Notes: a model not told the origin generated them from the sequence alone. A stretch of DNA of 64,000 bases from JBGSUZ01 sp964404895 (GCA_964404895.1 CAYOLV010000001.1:930001-994000); one strand, 5' to 3'. Counted from the stretch's first letter, positions 7,611 through 16,597 are shown. Numbers and translations: made by a program.

Positions 7611-9110
7611 ATGGAAAAGAAGTACATCTTATCTTTAGACCAAGGAACAACAAGCTCTAGAGCTATTTTATTCAATAAGGCAGGCGACATTGTGAAAGTG
7701 GCTCAAAAAGAGTTCACTCAGTTTTACCCAAAAGCAGGCTGGGTAGAGCATGACCCGATGGAAATCTGGGGCACTCAATCTGGGGTTGCCAGAGAAGTTA
7801 TTGAAACTGCTGGCATTTCACCTTTTGAAATTGCGGCTATCGGTATTACCAACCAAAGAGAAACGACAGTAGTTTGGGATAAAAACACAGGGAAACCTGT
7901 TTATAACGCTATTGTTTGGCAGTGTAGAAGAACTGCAGGCATCTGCGACGAAATGAAAGAAAGAGGCTTGGAAGAGTATGTAAAATCTAACACAGGTCTT
8001 GTGGTAGACGCTTACTTCTCAGGCACTAAAATCAAATGGATCTTAGACAACGTAGAAGGCGCAAGAGAAAAAGCTGAAAAGGGAGATCTTCTTTTCGGAA
8101 ATATTGACACTTGGCTCATTTGGAACTTAACCCGTGGTGAAGTTCATGTCACGGACTACTCTAACGCTTCTAGAACCATGCTCTTTAACATTAGAGATTT
8201 GAAGTGGGACGAAAAAATCCTTAAAGAATTGAATATTCCAATGGCAATGCTTCCAGCGGTTAAACAATCTTCAGAAGTCTACGGCGTCACTGACAAACAT
8301 ACCTTTGGCGGTGCTGAAATTGCTATTTCTGGTATTGCAGGCGATCAACAAGCTGCTTTATTTGGTCAAGCTTGTTTTAAAAAAGGCATGGCGAAGAACA
8401 CTTACGGCACAGGCTGTTTCATGCTCATGAACACAGGAGAGCAGTTAGTACCTTCTAAAAATGGTCTTTTGACTACTATCGCATGGGGTGTTGACGGCAA
8501 AGTGGAATATGCCCTGGAAGGTTCAATCTTCATGGGTGGCGCTTCTGTTCAATGGCTCAGAGACGAAATGAAACTGATCACAGATGCGGCAGACAGCGAA
8601 TACTATGCACAGAAGGTTGCCGACACTAACGGCGTTTACTTAGTACCTGCCTTTGCGGGTCTTGGCGCGCCTTACTGGGACATGTACGCAAGAGGAACAA
8701 TTGTAGGCCTTACAAGAGGCGCTAACAAAAACCACATCATCCGTGCTACTTTGGAATCTATCGCATATCAAACAAGAGACGTTTTAGAAGCTATGCAAGA
8801 AGACTCTAGCATTAAGCTTGAAACCCTTAAAGTCGATGGCGGCGCTACTGCCAATGACTTCTTGATGCAATTCCAATCAGACATCTTAGGTGTTAAAGTT
8901 GACAGACCTAAGGTCACTGAGACTACAGCACTTGGCGCAGCTTACCTTGCGGGTCTTGCAGTTGGTTTCTGGTCTTCAAAAGAAGAGATTGCAGAAAACT
9001 GGGCAGTAGACAGAACCTTTGCTCACGTATTGCCAGATGCTGCAAAAGAAGATAAGTACAAAGGCTGGAAAAAAGCTGTAGGCCGTTCACAAGCATGGGA
9101 AAATGAATAG
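7611..9110 (+). CDS. glpK: Glycerol kinase
   Basis: The 499-residue protein is the family's usual length. It has the FGGY/ASKHA N-terminal signature LSLDQGTTSSRA (~6-17), the WVEHDP substrate region, GITNQRETT (~81-89) and the C-terminal DGGATANDFLMQFQSD block. It phosphorylates glycerol to glycerol-3-phosphate, which is both the dehydrogenase substrate and the GlpP ligand. AGGAGG precedes the ATG. The stop at 9108-9110 abuts a SigA-type promoter. Confidence 0.96.
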   Translation: MEKKYILSLDQGTTSSRAILFNKAGDIVKVAQKEFTQFYPKAGWVEHDPMEIWGTQSGVAREVIETAGISPFEIAAIGITNQRETTVVWDKNTGKPVYNAIVWQCRRTAGICDEMKERGLEEYVKSNTGLVVDAYFSGTKIKWILDNVEGAREKAEKGDLLFGNIDTWLIWNLTRGEVHVTDYSNASRTMLFNIRDLKWDEKILKELNIPMAMLPAVKQSSEVYGVTDKHTFGGAEIAISGIAGDQQAALFGQACFKKGMAKNTYGTGCFMLMNTGEQLVPSKNGLLTTIAWGVDGKVEYALEGSIFMGGASVQWLRDEMKLITDAADSEYYAQKVADTNGVYLVPAFAGLGAPYWDMYARGTIVGLTRGANKNHIIRATLESIAYQTRDVLEAMQEDSSIKLETLKVDGGATANDFLMQFQSDILGVKVDRPKVTETTALGAAYLAGLAVGFWSSKEEIAENWAVDRTFAHVLPDAAKEDKYKGWKKAVGRSQAWENE

Positions 9111-9139
9111 TTGGAAAATTCCATCGACTATGCTATAAT
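9111..9139 (+). promoter_or_regulatory. Internal SigA-type promoter for the glycerol-3-phosphate dehydrogenase genes
   Basis: TTGGAA (9111-9116), a 17-base spacer and TATAAT (9134-9139) with an extended TGC just upstream. Initiation is expected near 9146. It begins exactly after the glpK stop codon. Confidence 0.7.
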
Positions 9140-9171
9140 GAACGCAACTGAATAAAAGGCAAGAGAATGAG

Positions 9172-9224
9172 AGCCGCTATGAACATAGATCTTTTTAAAA
9201 GGTCTAGTTTGTAGTGGCTTTTTT
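9172..9224 (+). terminator. Early intrinsic terminator / candidate GlpP-controlled attenuator
   Basis: AGCCGCTA (9172-9179) pairs with TAGTGGCT (9212-9219, one G-U), enclosing a second hairpin (9186-9195 with 9197-9206), and is followed by T5-6. It begins about 26 bases after the predicted start site, where a conditional terminator would sit. It could also simply end glpK. Confidence 0.65.
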
Positions 9225-9259
9225 GCGAATAAAACAAAACTCAAGACGAAGCCAATATT

Positions 9260-9355
9260 GAGGGCCTGATTGATCAGGCACCTCAAATTTGGCAGAGGAT
9301 TGCAATGTCGCGTCAGCGACAAGGTCGACAGATGTCGACCGGGTTTTGCAACTCT
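9260..9355 (+). ncRNA. Structured leader RNA: hairpin plus three-way junction
   Basis: A hairpin forms at 9260-9284 (GCCTGAT/ATCAGGC with a GAGG/CCTC base). A three-way junction follows: closing stem AGAG..TTGCAA (9294-9305) with TTGCAA-CTCT (9346-9355); arm GTCGC/GCGAC (9307-9320) with a GTCA loop; and arm GGTCGACA/TGTCGACC (9323-9340). The second arm starts two bases after the first. I do not recognise the fold as a known riboswitch class. It ends 28 bases before the dehydrogenase start codon. Confidence 0.5.
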
Positions 9356-9383
9356 ATTGAACTTTAAGGGGGAACTATTTGAA

Positions 9384-10838
9384 ATGTATGATGTAGCCAT
9401 TATCGGCGCAGGAGTTATCGGCACTGCCATCGCCAGAGAGTTGACTCAATATAAAGCAAAAGTAGTGATTTTAGAAAGAGGCTATGACGTGTCGGTGGGC
9501 ACGACGAAAGCCAACAGCGGCATAGTCCACGCAGGCTATGATGCGCCATTTGAAAGCAATAAGGGGAGATTCAATGCCAAGGGAAATGCTTTGTACGAAG
9601 AAGTCTGCAAAGAATTAGACGTTCCTTTTCACAGAATAGGTTCACTGGTCTGTGCTTTTGAAGAAGATGACTTGGTGACTCTTGAAAACTTAAAAGCCAA
9701 CGGGGAAAAATTAGGCATTCCAGGCCTTAAAATCATAGATCAAGCAACAGTGCGAAGTATGGAACCACATATCAGCGATACAGTCATTTCCGCACTTTAC
9801 GCCCCTACAGCGGGCATTACAGAACCTTGGGCACTTGCTGTAGCCTATGCAGAAAATGCCATGGACAACGGCGCAAAGCTATTTTTAGACTTTGAGGTAA
9901 AATCTATTGAGTCATCAGAGAGAGGATATAAAATCAGCAGCGCTGATCTGAATATAGAAGCCAAGTATGTGGTGAACTGCGCAGGAGTTTATGCAGATGA
10001 AATCTACAAATTGATTGACCCAAGCGCTGACCTAGAAATTCAGCCTATTAGGGGGCAATATTATTTACTGGACAAGAACTGTGGCTCTTGGGTGAATCAC
10101 GTGGTATTCCCTTGCCCTTCCAAACTTGGAAAAGGTACTCTAGTCGTGCCAACGGTTGACGGAAACTTGCTAGTGGGTCCAGACTCTGAACCTCTTGGGG
10201 CAGACCATAAAGAAGCAGTAGAGACTGAAAGAGAACGCTTAGACTACGTGAGAACGTTAGCCTCTAAATTAATCAAAGATGTGCCTTATAGAGAAACCGT
10301 CACCACTTTTTCAGGGCTGAGAGCAGACCCCAACAACGGAGATTTTATTTTAGAAGAGTCAAGAACAGAAGGGTTCTTCAATGCAGCAGGCATTAAATCT
10401 CCAGGACTTTCCTGTGCACCTGCCATAGGCAAGTACATGGCAGAATTAGTAGCGGCAAAGGGCAGATTTGAGCCTAACCCTCATTTTAATCCTATTAGAC
10501 GTCCAGGTGTGAAAATGGCTCATATGACAGACGCTGAGAAAAATGAACTCATTCAAAAGGATCCTCGTTATGGCAGAATTATTTGCCGCTGTGAAATGAT
10601 TACCGAAGGAGAAATTGTAGATGTAATCCACCGCAATGCAGGGGGCAGAACAGTTAACGGCATTAAGAGAAGAGCCAGACCTGGGGCAGGCAGGTGCCAA
10701 GGCGGATTCTGCAGTCCTCGGGTTTTAGAAATATTGGCAAGAGAATTAAAACAAGATATAAGAGAAATCTGTTTAGAAAGCAAAGAATCTAAGGTGCTGA
10801 TGGGAATGACTAAGAGTGCCGATCAGGAGGTTATGTAA
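9384..10838 (+). CDS. FAD-dependent glycerol-3-phosphate dehydrogenase-like protein with BFD-type [2Fe-2S] domain
   Basis: The 484-residue protein starts MYDVAIIGAGVIG with a Rossmann FAD-binding GxGxxG, followed by a DAO-type oxidoreductase domain to ~residue 360. Its C-terminus (~400-460) is a BFD-like cluster domain with CRC and GRCQGGFC cysteine motifs. This resembles GlpA of the anaerobic GlpABC enzyme and clostridial GlpA-like proteins, so the likely reaction is glycerol-3-phosphate to dihydroxyacetone phosphate. The ATG at 9384 follows AAGGGGG (11-base spacing); a longer reading from 9270 would translate the structured leader and is rejected. TAATG joins it to the next gene. Confidence 0.88.
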   Translation: MYDVAIIGAGVIGTAIARELTQYKAKVVILERGYDVSVGTTKANSGIVHAGYDAPFESNKGRFNAKGNALYEEVCKELDVPFHRIGSLVCAFEEDDLVTLENLKANGEKLGIPGLKIIDQATVRSMEPHISDTVISALYAPTAGITEPWALAVAYAENAMDNGAKLFLDFEVKSIESSERGYKISSADLNIEAKYVVNCAGVYADEIYKLIDPSADLEIQPIRGQYYLLDKNCGSWVNHVVFPCPSKLGKGTLVVPTVDGNLLVGPDSEPLGADHKEAVETERERLDYVRTLASKLIKDVPYRETVTTFSGLRADPNNGDFILEESRTEGFFNAAGIKSPGLSCAPAIGKYMAELVAAKGRFEPNPHFNPIRRPGVKMAHMTDAEKNELIQKDPRYGRIICRCEMITEGEIVDVIHRNAGGRTVNGIKRRARPGAGRCQGGFCSPRVLEILARELKQDIREICLESKESKVLMGMTKSADQEVM

Positions 10839-12097
10839 TGAATTACGATATCGTTGTGATCGGAGGAGGTCCTGCAGGACTTGCGGCCGCTATTGAAGCC
10901 AAGAAGAAAGGGGTCACCTCCATATTGGTCATCGAAAGAGACAGAGAACTTGGAGGCATTCTGCAACAGTGTATTCACAATGGATTTGGACTCCATGTAT
11001 TCAAAGAAGAATTAACAGGACCTGAATATGCCGAACGGTTTATAGAAGAGTTAAAAACCGAAGGCATTGACTATATGCTAGACACCATGGTGCTTCATGT
11101 GACAGAAGACAAAGCCATTACGGCTATGAATGGAAAAAACGGTCTCATGCACATTGAGGCTAAAGCCATTATTTTGGCGATGGGCTGCAGAGAGAGAACC
11201 AGAGGAGCTATAGCTATTCCGGGAACAAGACCAGCAGGGGTTTTCAGTGCGGGAACAGCCCAACGTTACCTCAACATGGAAGGTTATATGGTAGGGAAAA
11301 AAGTGGTTATTTTAGGCTCAGGCGACATTGGGCTTATCATGGCGAGAAGAATGACTCTAGAAGGGGCGAAAGTTCTTGCGGTTGCTGAAGTCATGCCGTT
11401 TTCTGGGGGCTTAATGCGAAACATTGTTCAGTGCCTTGACGACTTTAACATTCCTTTAATGCTCAGTCACACGGTGACAGAAATCAAAGGACGTGACCGC
11501 GTAGAAGGGGTTGTCATTTCAAAAGTAGACGAAAACCGAAAACCAATTCCGGGCACAGAAATTTTCTACGACTGCGACACCTTGCTCCTGAGCGTAGGCT
11601 TGATTCCTGAAAATGAACTATCCAGAGAAGCTGGCATTATGATAGACAGTTCAACCAATGGACCAATTGTAAACGAAGCCATGGAAACTTCCATTTCTGG
11701 AATATTTGCTTGTGGGAATGTGGTTCATGTTCACGACTTGGTAGACTTTGTAACCGCTGAGAGCAAACGAGCAGGCAGTTATGCGGCTCAGTATGTTCAG
11801 GGGACTTTGACTAACAGCGAAGAAAAGTTGAAAACCCATCCGGGGACAGGTATTTCCTATATCGTGCCGCAAAAAATCAGACCAGAAAATTTGAACGATA
11901 AAGTGTCTCTCTTTATGAGAGTCAATCAAACCTTCTCCAATGTGAGCCTTGTGGTCAAAGCAGGAGACACGGTGGTGCGAGAGTTTAAGAAAAAACACTT
12001 AGCACCAGGAGAAATGGAAAGCATCGACCTAGACAAAGAAATGCTTGAAGGCATGGGCGTCGAAACCCTTACCGTAGAAGTCAGAAAGGAGGCATAA
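10838..12097 (+). CDS. FAD/NAD(P)-dependent pyridine-nucleotide oxidoreductase (glycerol operon)
   Basis: This 419-residue flavoprotein starts with IVVIGGGPAGLAAA (FAD Rossmann motif, ~5-18), has a second GSGDIGL dinucleotide motif near residue 160 and a GIFACGNV FAD-closing motif near residue 288. It is the usual partner of the GlpA-like protein and DUF1667 protein in clostridial glycerol operons, presumably passing electrons from the flavin/iron-sulfur dehydrogenase to NAD(P) or another acceptor. Its start codon overlaps the upstream stop by one base. The electron acceptor is not visible from sequence. Confidence 0.85.
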   Translation: MNYDIVVIGGGPAGLAAAIEAKKKGVTSILVIERDRELGGILQQCIHNGFGLHVFKEELTGPEYAERFIEELKTEGIDYMLDTMVLHVTEDKAITAMNGKNGLMHIEAKAIILAMGCRERTRGAIAIPGTRPAGVFSAGTAQRYLNMEGYMVGKKVVILGSGDIGLIMARRMTLEGAKVLAVAEVMPFSGGLMRNIVQCLDDFNIPLMLSHTVTEIKGRDRVEGVVISKVDENRKPIPGTEIFYDCDTLLLSVGLIPENELSREAGIMIDSSTNGPIVNEAMETSISGIFACGNVVHVHDLVDFVTAESKRAGSYAAQYVQGTLTNSEEKLKTHPGTGISYIVPQKIRPENLNDKVSLFMRVNQTFSNVSLVVKAGDTVVREFKKKHLAPGEMESIDLDKEMLEGMGVETLTVEVRKEA

Positions 12098-12100
12098 CCC

Positions 12101-12493
12101 ATGAAACTAGGTGAAAAGAAAGAAATGGTGTGCATTGTCTGTCCTGTAGGCTGTCGCATGACTTTGGAGTGTATGAACGAAGACAATAAAACAGAAAATG
12201 CCTTTTCGGTGTCGGGTAACAAATGTAAGCGGGGCAACGATTACGCCATTAAAGAAATGACAGCTCCAACGAGAATGCTGCCAACTACTGTAAAAATCCA
12301 AAATGGCACGTTGAACCGTTTACCTGTCAGAACTCAGAACCCTGTTCCAAAAGATTTGATTTTTGACTGCATGAAGGTGATCAACAAGGTTGAAGTACAA
12401 GCACCTATTTCTGTAGGAGATGTGGTGATTTCCAATATATTAGGCACTGGGGTAGACGTGATTGCAACAAGAAGTATGAGTAGTATCAAATAA
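12101..12493 (+). CDS. DUF1667 protein (cysteine-rich partner of the glycerol dehydrogenase)
   Basis: This 130-residue protein opens with CIVCPVGCRM, and a further cysteine in NKCKRG near residue 43 completes a CxxC...C...C set that could hold an iron-sulfur cluster. This matches DUF1667, found almost always beside the two preceding oxidoreductases in anaerobes. It starts three bases after the upstream stop and is the last structural gene of the operon. It is probably an electron-transfer subunit; this is inference from context. Confidence 0.82.
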   Translation: MKLGEKKEMVCIVCPVGCRMTLECMNEDNKTENAFSVSGNKCKRGNDYAIKEMTAPTRMLPTTVKIQNGTLNRLPVRTQNPVPKDLIFDCMKVINKVEVQAPISVGDVVISNILGTGVDVIATRSMSSIK

Positions 12494-12551
12494 GCATCTG
12501 GAACATTGAATAGAAATCAGCAGTATCAAATAATAATCAGGGGTGGCTCAA

Positions 12552-14000
12552 ATGAATCTGATCCAAATGCCAGTGGGTGACAATAGATTAGATCAAGAAT
12601 TATCGGTGTTTCATTACGCCCGTCTTTTAGAAGCGATGAATGAAGCCGTTTGTCTGACAGACGCCATAGGAGACATACAGTATGTGAACGAAGGGTATTG
12701 CCATCTGTTTCAGGTGCAAAAGTCAAAGGTGGTAGGGAAAAGCATTTACAGAACCCTATCCGATGACCTGACCATTCAATGCCTGAAAACACGTCGCGCC
12801 AGTTACGGGAAGATTGAATTTGGCGCTGGGACGTCCCTTATTGCAGCAGGCGGTAAAACAGCGCACCTTTCCGTCAGTGCAGAACCGATTCAAGTGGGCG
12901 GTCAAATGTCTGGCGTGTTGACCCGATATCTCTTAGAAGAGGCCAAAGACATTGTGGTAGGCAAACCTGAGCCTATCCGTTTGAATGGCTACGAGCTGAC
13001 TAACCCTTTTGCAGACTTTTATGTGACAGAGAATCAGAAATTAATTGCTGAATTGATCATGGCAAAAAAAGCGGCCCTTAGCCAATCCACTATCCTGATC
13101 TTAGGGGAAAGTGGTACAGGGAAGGAATTGATTTCTAAAGGTATACACTGCAACAGCCGCCGTAAGGACAAACCTTTTATTGCGGTGAACTGTGCGGCCA
13201 TTCCAAGCAATTTAATTGAATCTGAACTCTTTGGTCATGAACAAGGGTCGTTTACAGGGGCGCTTAAAACCAAAATTGGTAAGTTCGAACTGGCAGATGG
13301 AGGCACTATTTTTCTTGACGAAATTGGTGACTTGCCCTTGGAATTGCAGGTCAAACTGTTGAGAGTCCTTCAAGAAATGGAAATTCAACGGGTAGGGGGT
13401 CATGAAACCCTTAAAATTGATGTTCGGATCATTGCCGCCACCCATCGGAATTTAGAAGAAATGATTCAGGAAGGACAGTTTCGTGAGGACTTGTATTACC
13501 GTTTAAACGTCATTCCCATCCAATTGATGCCTCTGAGAGAACGGATGGGAGATATACGCCCACTGGTCAAAAAATTAGGTTGTAAAATCTGTACGGAAAT
13601 GGGGCTTGATCCTATTGATTTTGATGACGATGCCCTTGAAGTATTAGAAGCATGGCAGTGGCCTGGGAATATTCGTGAACTGGAAAATGTGGTAGAAAGA
13701 GGGATTGTCCTTTGTGAAGGTCAAACCGTTACTGCATACGACTTGCCTAAAGAGATGCGCCGTGTCTACGAAATTTATCAGGAACGTCAGGCGGAGGTTT
13801 TGGAGGGCATAGAAGATAAGGACCCCTTCCAGAACTTAACACATCAAGGAACGGTTCAAAAATTTGAAGCTTATGAACGGGTCATTATTCAAATGGCTAT
13901 GGACAAGCACAAAAGCTTTAATGCGGCGGGAAAGGCACTTGGCTTGACTCATAAAACCGTGGCGGCAAAAGTAAAGAAGTATGGCATCAGCGGCGAATAA
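12552..14000 (+). CDS. Sigma-54-dependent activator, probable regulator of the glycerol operon
   Basis: This 482-residue protein has an N-terminal PAS domain (~20-130) and an AAA+ domain with GESGTGKE (~180) and FLDEIGD (~248). The sigma-54 contact loop is GSFTGA (~228), a tolerated variant of GAFTGA. The C-terminal Fis-type helix-turn-helix includes NAAGKALGLTHKTVAAKVKK. AGGGGTGG five bases before the ATG supports this start over the GTG three codons earlier. It lies 58 bases after the DUF1667 gene, and the only sigma-54 promoter in the locus precedes glpP, so control of glycerol use is likely. The signal bound by the PAS domain is unknown. Confidence 0.88.
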   Translation: MNLIQMPVGDNRLDQELSVFHYARLLEAMNEAVCLTDAIGDIQYVNEGYCHLFQVQKSKVVGKSIYRTLSDDLTIQCLKTRRASYGKIEFGAGTSLIAAGGKTAHLSVSAEPIQVGGQMSGVLTRYLLEEAKDIVVGKPEPIRLNGYELTNPFADFYVTENQKLIAELIMAKKAALSQSTILILGESGTGKELISKGIHCNSRRKDKPFIAVNCAAIPSNLIESELFGHEQGSFTGALKTKIGKFELADGGTIFLDEIGDLPLELQVKLLRVLQEMEIQRVGGHETLKIDVRIIAATHRNLEEMIQEGQFREDLYYRLNVIPIQLMPLRERMGDIRPLVKKLGCKICTEMGLDPIDFDDDALEVLEAWQWPGNIRELENVVERGIVLCEGQTVTAYDLPKEMRRVYEIYQERQAEVLEGIEDKDPFQNLTHQGTVQKFEAYERVIIQMAMDKHKSFNAAGKALGLTHKTVAAKVKKYGISGE

Positions 14001-14043
14001 GATATGTCATTTCTTTAGTAAATAACAATCAATCCAAATATGT

Positions 14044-14090
14044 AAGGTCTGCAAAAAATGTGATACACTATTTTTGCAGACCTTTTCTTT
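14044..14090 (+). terminator. Intrinsic terminator of the glycerol locus
   Basis: A perfect 14-bp stem, AAGGTCTGCAAAAA (14044-14057) with TTTTTGCAGACCTT (14071-14084), is followed by TTCTTTTT. Confidence 0.9.
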
Positions 14091-14163
14091 TTAGGCTAGT
14101 TCCTGAGCAAGGGGTCTGCTGAGGCGCTAGATTCCCGAAACATATTCTTAGGAGGAAAACCCT

Positions 14164-14949
14164 ATGCAAAATAATCCAATCGCTACGATACACATGGCTT
14201 CAGGCAAGGCCATTCAAATTGAAATCTTTCCAAATGAAGCACCTAACACGGCCAGCAGTTTTATTTGGCTGGCGCAACAAGGGGCTTTTGACAATAGACC
14301 CATCAAACGCATTGTCCCTGAATTTGTTATTCAGCCTAGCTTCAACAGCTTTGAAAAAGACGATCTGTGCGACTTTATGATTGAAGGGGAATTTAGGGCC
14401 AACGGTTTTGAGAACCATTTGCCCCTTTCAAAGTATACCGTAGCCATGGGTGGCGATGGTGAAACTTTAGCCTCAGGCAGTTGTTTTTTCATTGTGGTTG
14501 GAGAAGTGATGGATCGTTTAGATGGGAAGTACCCGGGCTTTGGTAAAATTATTGATGGTTTTGAAGAAGTGGATCGACTGGTGGCTGTCCCGTTAAAAGC
14601 GGTAGAAACAGACTTGCCAGGGGTTGTGGTCAATGAACCAGAACAACCTGAAATCATTGAAAAAATAACCGTGGAGACTTTTGGACAAGTCTTTAGCGAG
14701 CCTGTGAAAACCAAAGGGGTTTGGGCTTATGAAAAGAAAGAACTTGTCAATGGGGCGGTATTTGAGCACTACAAAGGCAATCACTATAGAATTTTAGAAA
14801 TAGCAACACATTCTGAGACGCTTGAGGAACTGGTTATTTATCAAAGTCTTCAGGACGAAACCCAAATTTGGGCAAGACCGATTGAAATGTTCCTTGAAAC
14901 ACTCATACATGAGGGCAAAGTCATTAGAAGATTTAGGAAACTGTCATGA
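14164..14949 (+). CDS. Cyclophilin-type peptidyl-prolyl isomerase fused to DUF1653
   Basis: Residues ~1-155 of 261 form a cyclophilin domain, with APNTASSFIWLA and ASGSCFFIVVGE as the core pieces, which would isomerise X-Pro bonds. Residues ~190-260 match DUF1653 (GAVFEHYKGNHYRIL...E...VIYQ.....WARP.EMF), normally a free-standing ~70-residue protein. The usual cyclophilin F-x-x-R-P-I active-site segment is partly present as FDNRPIKRIV. TTAGGAGG precedes the ATG. The stop overlaps the sfsA start. No signal peptide, so it is cytoplasmic. Confidence 0.85.
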   Translation: MQNNPIATIHMASGKAIQIEIFPNEAPNTASSFIWLAQQGAFDNRPIKRIVPEFVIQPSFNSFEKDDLCDFMIEGEFRANGFENHLPLSKYTVAMGGDGETLASGSCFFIVVGEVMDRLDGKYPGFGKIIDGFEEVDRLVAVPLKAVETDLPGVVVNEPEQPEIIEKITVETFGQVFSEPVKTKGVWAYEKKELVNGAVFEHYKGNHYRILEIATHSETLEELVIYQSLQDETQIWARPIEMFLETLIHEGKVIRRFRKLS

Positions 14950-15629
14950 AATACTTCCATATAATGCCTGCCATTTTTAAAGAACGTTTAAATCGATTTA
15001 TTGCCAGAATTGAAGTCAACGGGGAAGAAGTTTTAGCCCATGTCAAAAATACGGGCAGGTGCAAGGAACTTCTGATCTCTGGGGTTACAGTTTATGTGGC
15101 TTTTTCTGATAATCCTTTGAGAAAAACAAAGTATGATTTGATTGGCGTTGAAAAAGGTGAGCGGCTGATTAATATCGACAGCCAAGCCCCTAATAAAGTG
15201 GTCCAGGAATGGTTGACAACAAGCGGCTATTTTCCAAATTTAAAATATGTTAAACCAGAAAAGACGTATAAACATTCACGCTTTGACTTCTATATTGAAA
15301 CAGATTCAAGAAAGATTTTTATAGAAGTAAAAGGGGCAACCCTTGAAAAAGATGGGGTTGTCATGTTCCCAGACGCTCCAACTGAACGGGGTGTTAAACA
15401 TATCAATGAATTGGCAGAATGTCTGGAAGAAGGGTATGAAGCTTATATTATCTTTGTCATCCAAATGAAGGGCGTGCTTTACTTCATGCCTAATGATGAG
15501 ACTCACAAAGCGTTTGGGGAAGCACTTAGAAGTGCAGAAAAGAAAGGCGTCAAAGTCTTGGCCATGGATTGTTGGGTAACCGAAGATACGCTTGAAGTGG
15601 GAGATAGGGTGGAAATCAGACTAGGTTAA
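14946..15629 (+). CDS. sfsA: SfsA family DNA/RNA nuclease
   Basis: This 227-residue protein is the normal SfsA length and carries its conserved stretches: HVKNTGRCKELL (~36-47), a DFYIE core strand with EVKGATLE (~110-130) and MFPDAPTERGVKH (~135-147). The family has an OB-like N-terminus and a PD-(D/E)xK nuclease-type core; E. coli SfsA was first named for sugar fermentation stimulation. It overlaps the upstream gene by four bases (ATGA), so the two are likely co-translated. Confidence 0.93.
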   Translation: MKYFHIMPAIFKERLNRFIARIEVNGEEVLAHVKNTGRCKELLISGVTVYVAFSDNPLRKTKYDLIGVEKGERLINIDSQAPNKVVQEWLTTSGYFPNLKYVKPEKTYKHSRFDFYIETDSRKIFIEVKGATLEKDGVVMFPDAPTERGVKHINELAECLEEGYEAYIIFVIQMKGVLYFMPNDETHKAFGEALRSAEKKGVKVLAMDCWVTEDTLEVGDRVEIRLG

Positions 15630-15724
15630 AAACAACTGTTTTTTTATGTCTTTTGGTGGTATAATTATAATGTAGAAACGAATATAAATACAACGCCCCT
15701 AAACCTTACATAAGGAGGTGTTCT

Positions 15725-16474
15725 ATGAGAATAGAAAGTTCGTTACAACAGTCGTACACCCAAATAGCGACTGGCTCAAAAATTAACAGTGCCGCAAATG
15801 ACCCTTCAGGTCTTGCAATAGCCAATAAGATAAATGCACAGGTTAAGGGTTATGATAAAGGGACTGAAAATGCCTTAAGCAGTCAAAACCTTGTTAAAAC
15901 TGCTGACAGTGCCCTATCTTCTATTGGAGACAGTTTAAACAGAATAAGAGAACTGGCGGTACAGGCATCTAACGGCACTCTGACAAACGATGATAAAAAA
16001 ATCATACAAAACGAGGTCAGTCAGCTAAAAGAAGGTATCAAACAAACTGCAGTAGGCACAGAGTTTAATACCATGAAAATATTAGATGGTTCCTACAGCA
16101 ATAAGAATATTGCTTCTTCTCCGTCGGGAACCGGAAAGACGATGTCTATTGAAAATACCAGTTTAGAAACCTTAGGCATCCAAAATTTTGACGTCACAGG
16201 CTCTTTTGACATAAACAGTATCGACCAAGCCATCCAAAATGTTTCTCAATCCAGAGCAGATTTAGGTGGTGTTAATAACAGCATTGACAACATGGTGAGC
16301 AATAATAATAAGACTGCTCAGAATTTAAGAGAATCGGAGTCCAAAATAGCCGATACAGATATTGCAAAAACCATGTCGGAACTGAAAGCTATGAATTTGA
16401 GACAAAATGTTCAGATGTATGCTCAGAAGCAAAAGATGAATCAGAATGCAGGGATGTTAAATATTTTAGGGTAA
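15725..16474 (+). CDS. Orphan flagellin-like protein with shortened N-terminus
   Basis: The 249-residue protein keeps the flagellin N-terminal helix block (ATGSKINSAANDPSGLAIANK; RIRELAVQASNGT) and the C-terminal helix ending in MLNILG. Compared with ordinary flagellins it lacks roughly 16 residues just after the initial MRI, part of the D0 coiled-coil, and its central variable region is short. AAGGAGG lies seven bases before the ATG, so the short start looks genuine. No other flagellar gene is near. It may be a minor filament component, an export or regulatory decoy, or a relic paralog comparable to YvzB of Bacillus. Confidence 0.85.
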   Translation: MRIESSLQQSYTQIATGSKINSAANDPSGLAIANKINAQVKGYDKGTENALSSQNLVKTADSALSSIGDSLNRIRELAVQASNGTLTNDDKKIIQNEVSQLKEGIKQTAVGTEFNTMKILDGSYSNKNIASSPSGTGKTMSIENTSLETLGIQNFDVTGSFDINSIDQAIQNVSQSRADLGGVNNSIDNMVSNNNKTAQNLRESESKIADTDIAKTMSELKAMNLRQNVQMYAQKQKMNQNAGMLNILG

Positions 16475-16510
16475 TGGGTATGTTAGGTATTGGATCTGTT
16501 TATAAAGATT

Positions 16511-16551
16511 AAAAAGAGCTCTTTCACATATGTTTGTGGAAGAGCTCTTTT
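16511..16551. terminator. Bidirectional intrinsic terminator
   Basis: AAAAGAGCTCTT-t-CAC pairs with GTG-g-AAGAGCTCTTTT. It lies between the flagellin-like gene and the convergent CarD-like gene. Confidence 0.85.
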
Positions 16552-16597
16552 ATTTCGTCTATCAATAGAGTAAAATTCAATAAAAGGTGAATGATTG

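Noticed and set aside
9270..9383. N-terminal extension of the dehydrogenase reading frame through the leader
   Set aside because: It has no ribosome site, reads through strong RNA hairpins, and the FAD-binding motif starts properly at the ATG at 9384.
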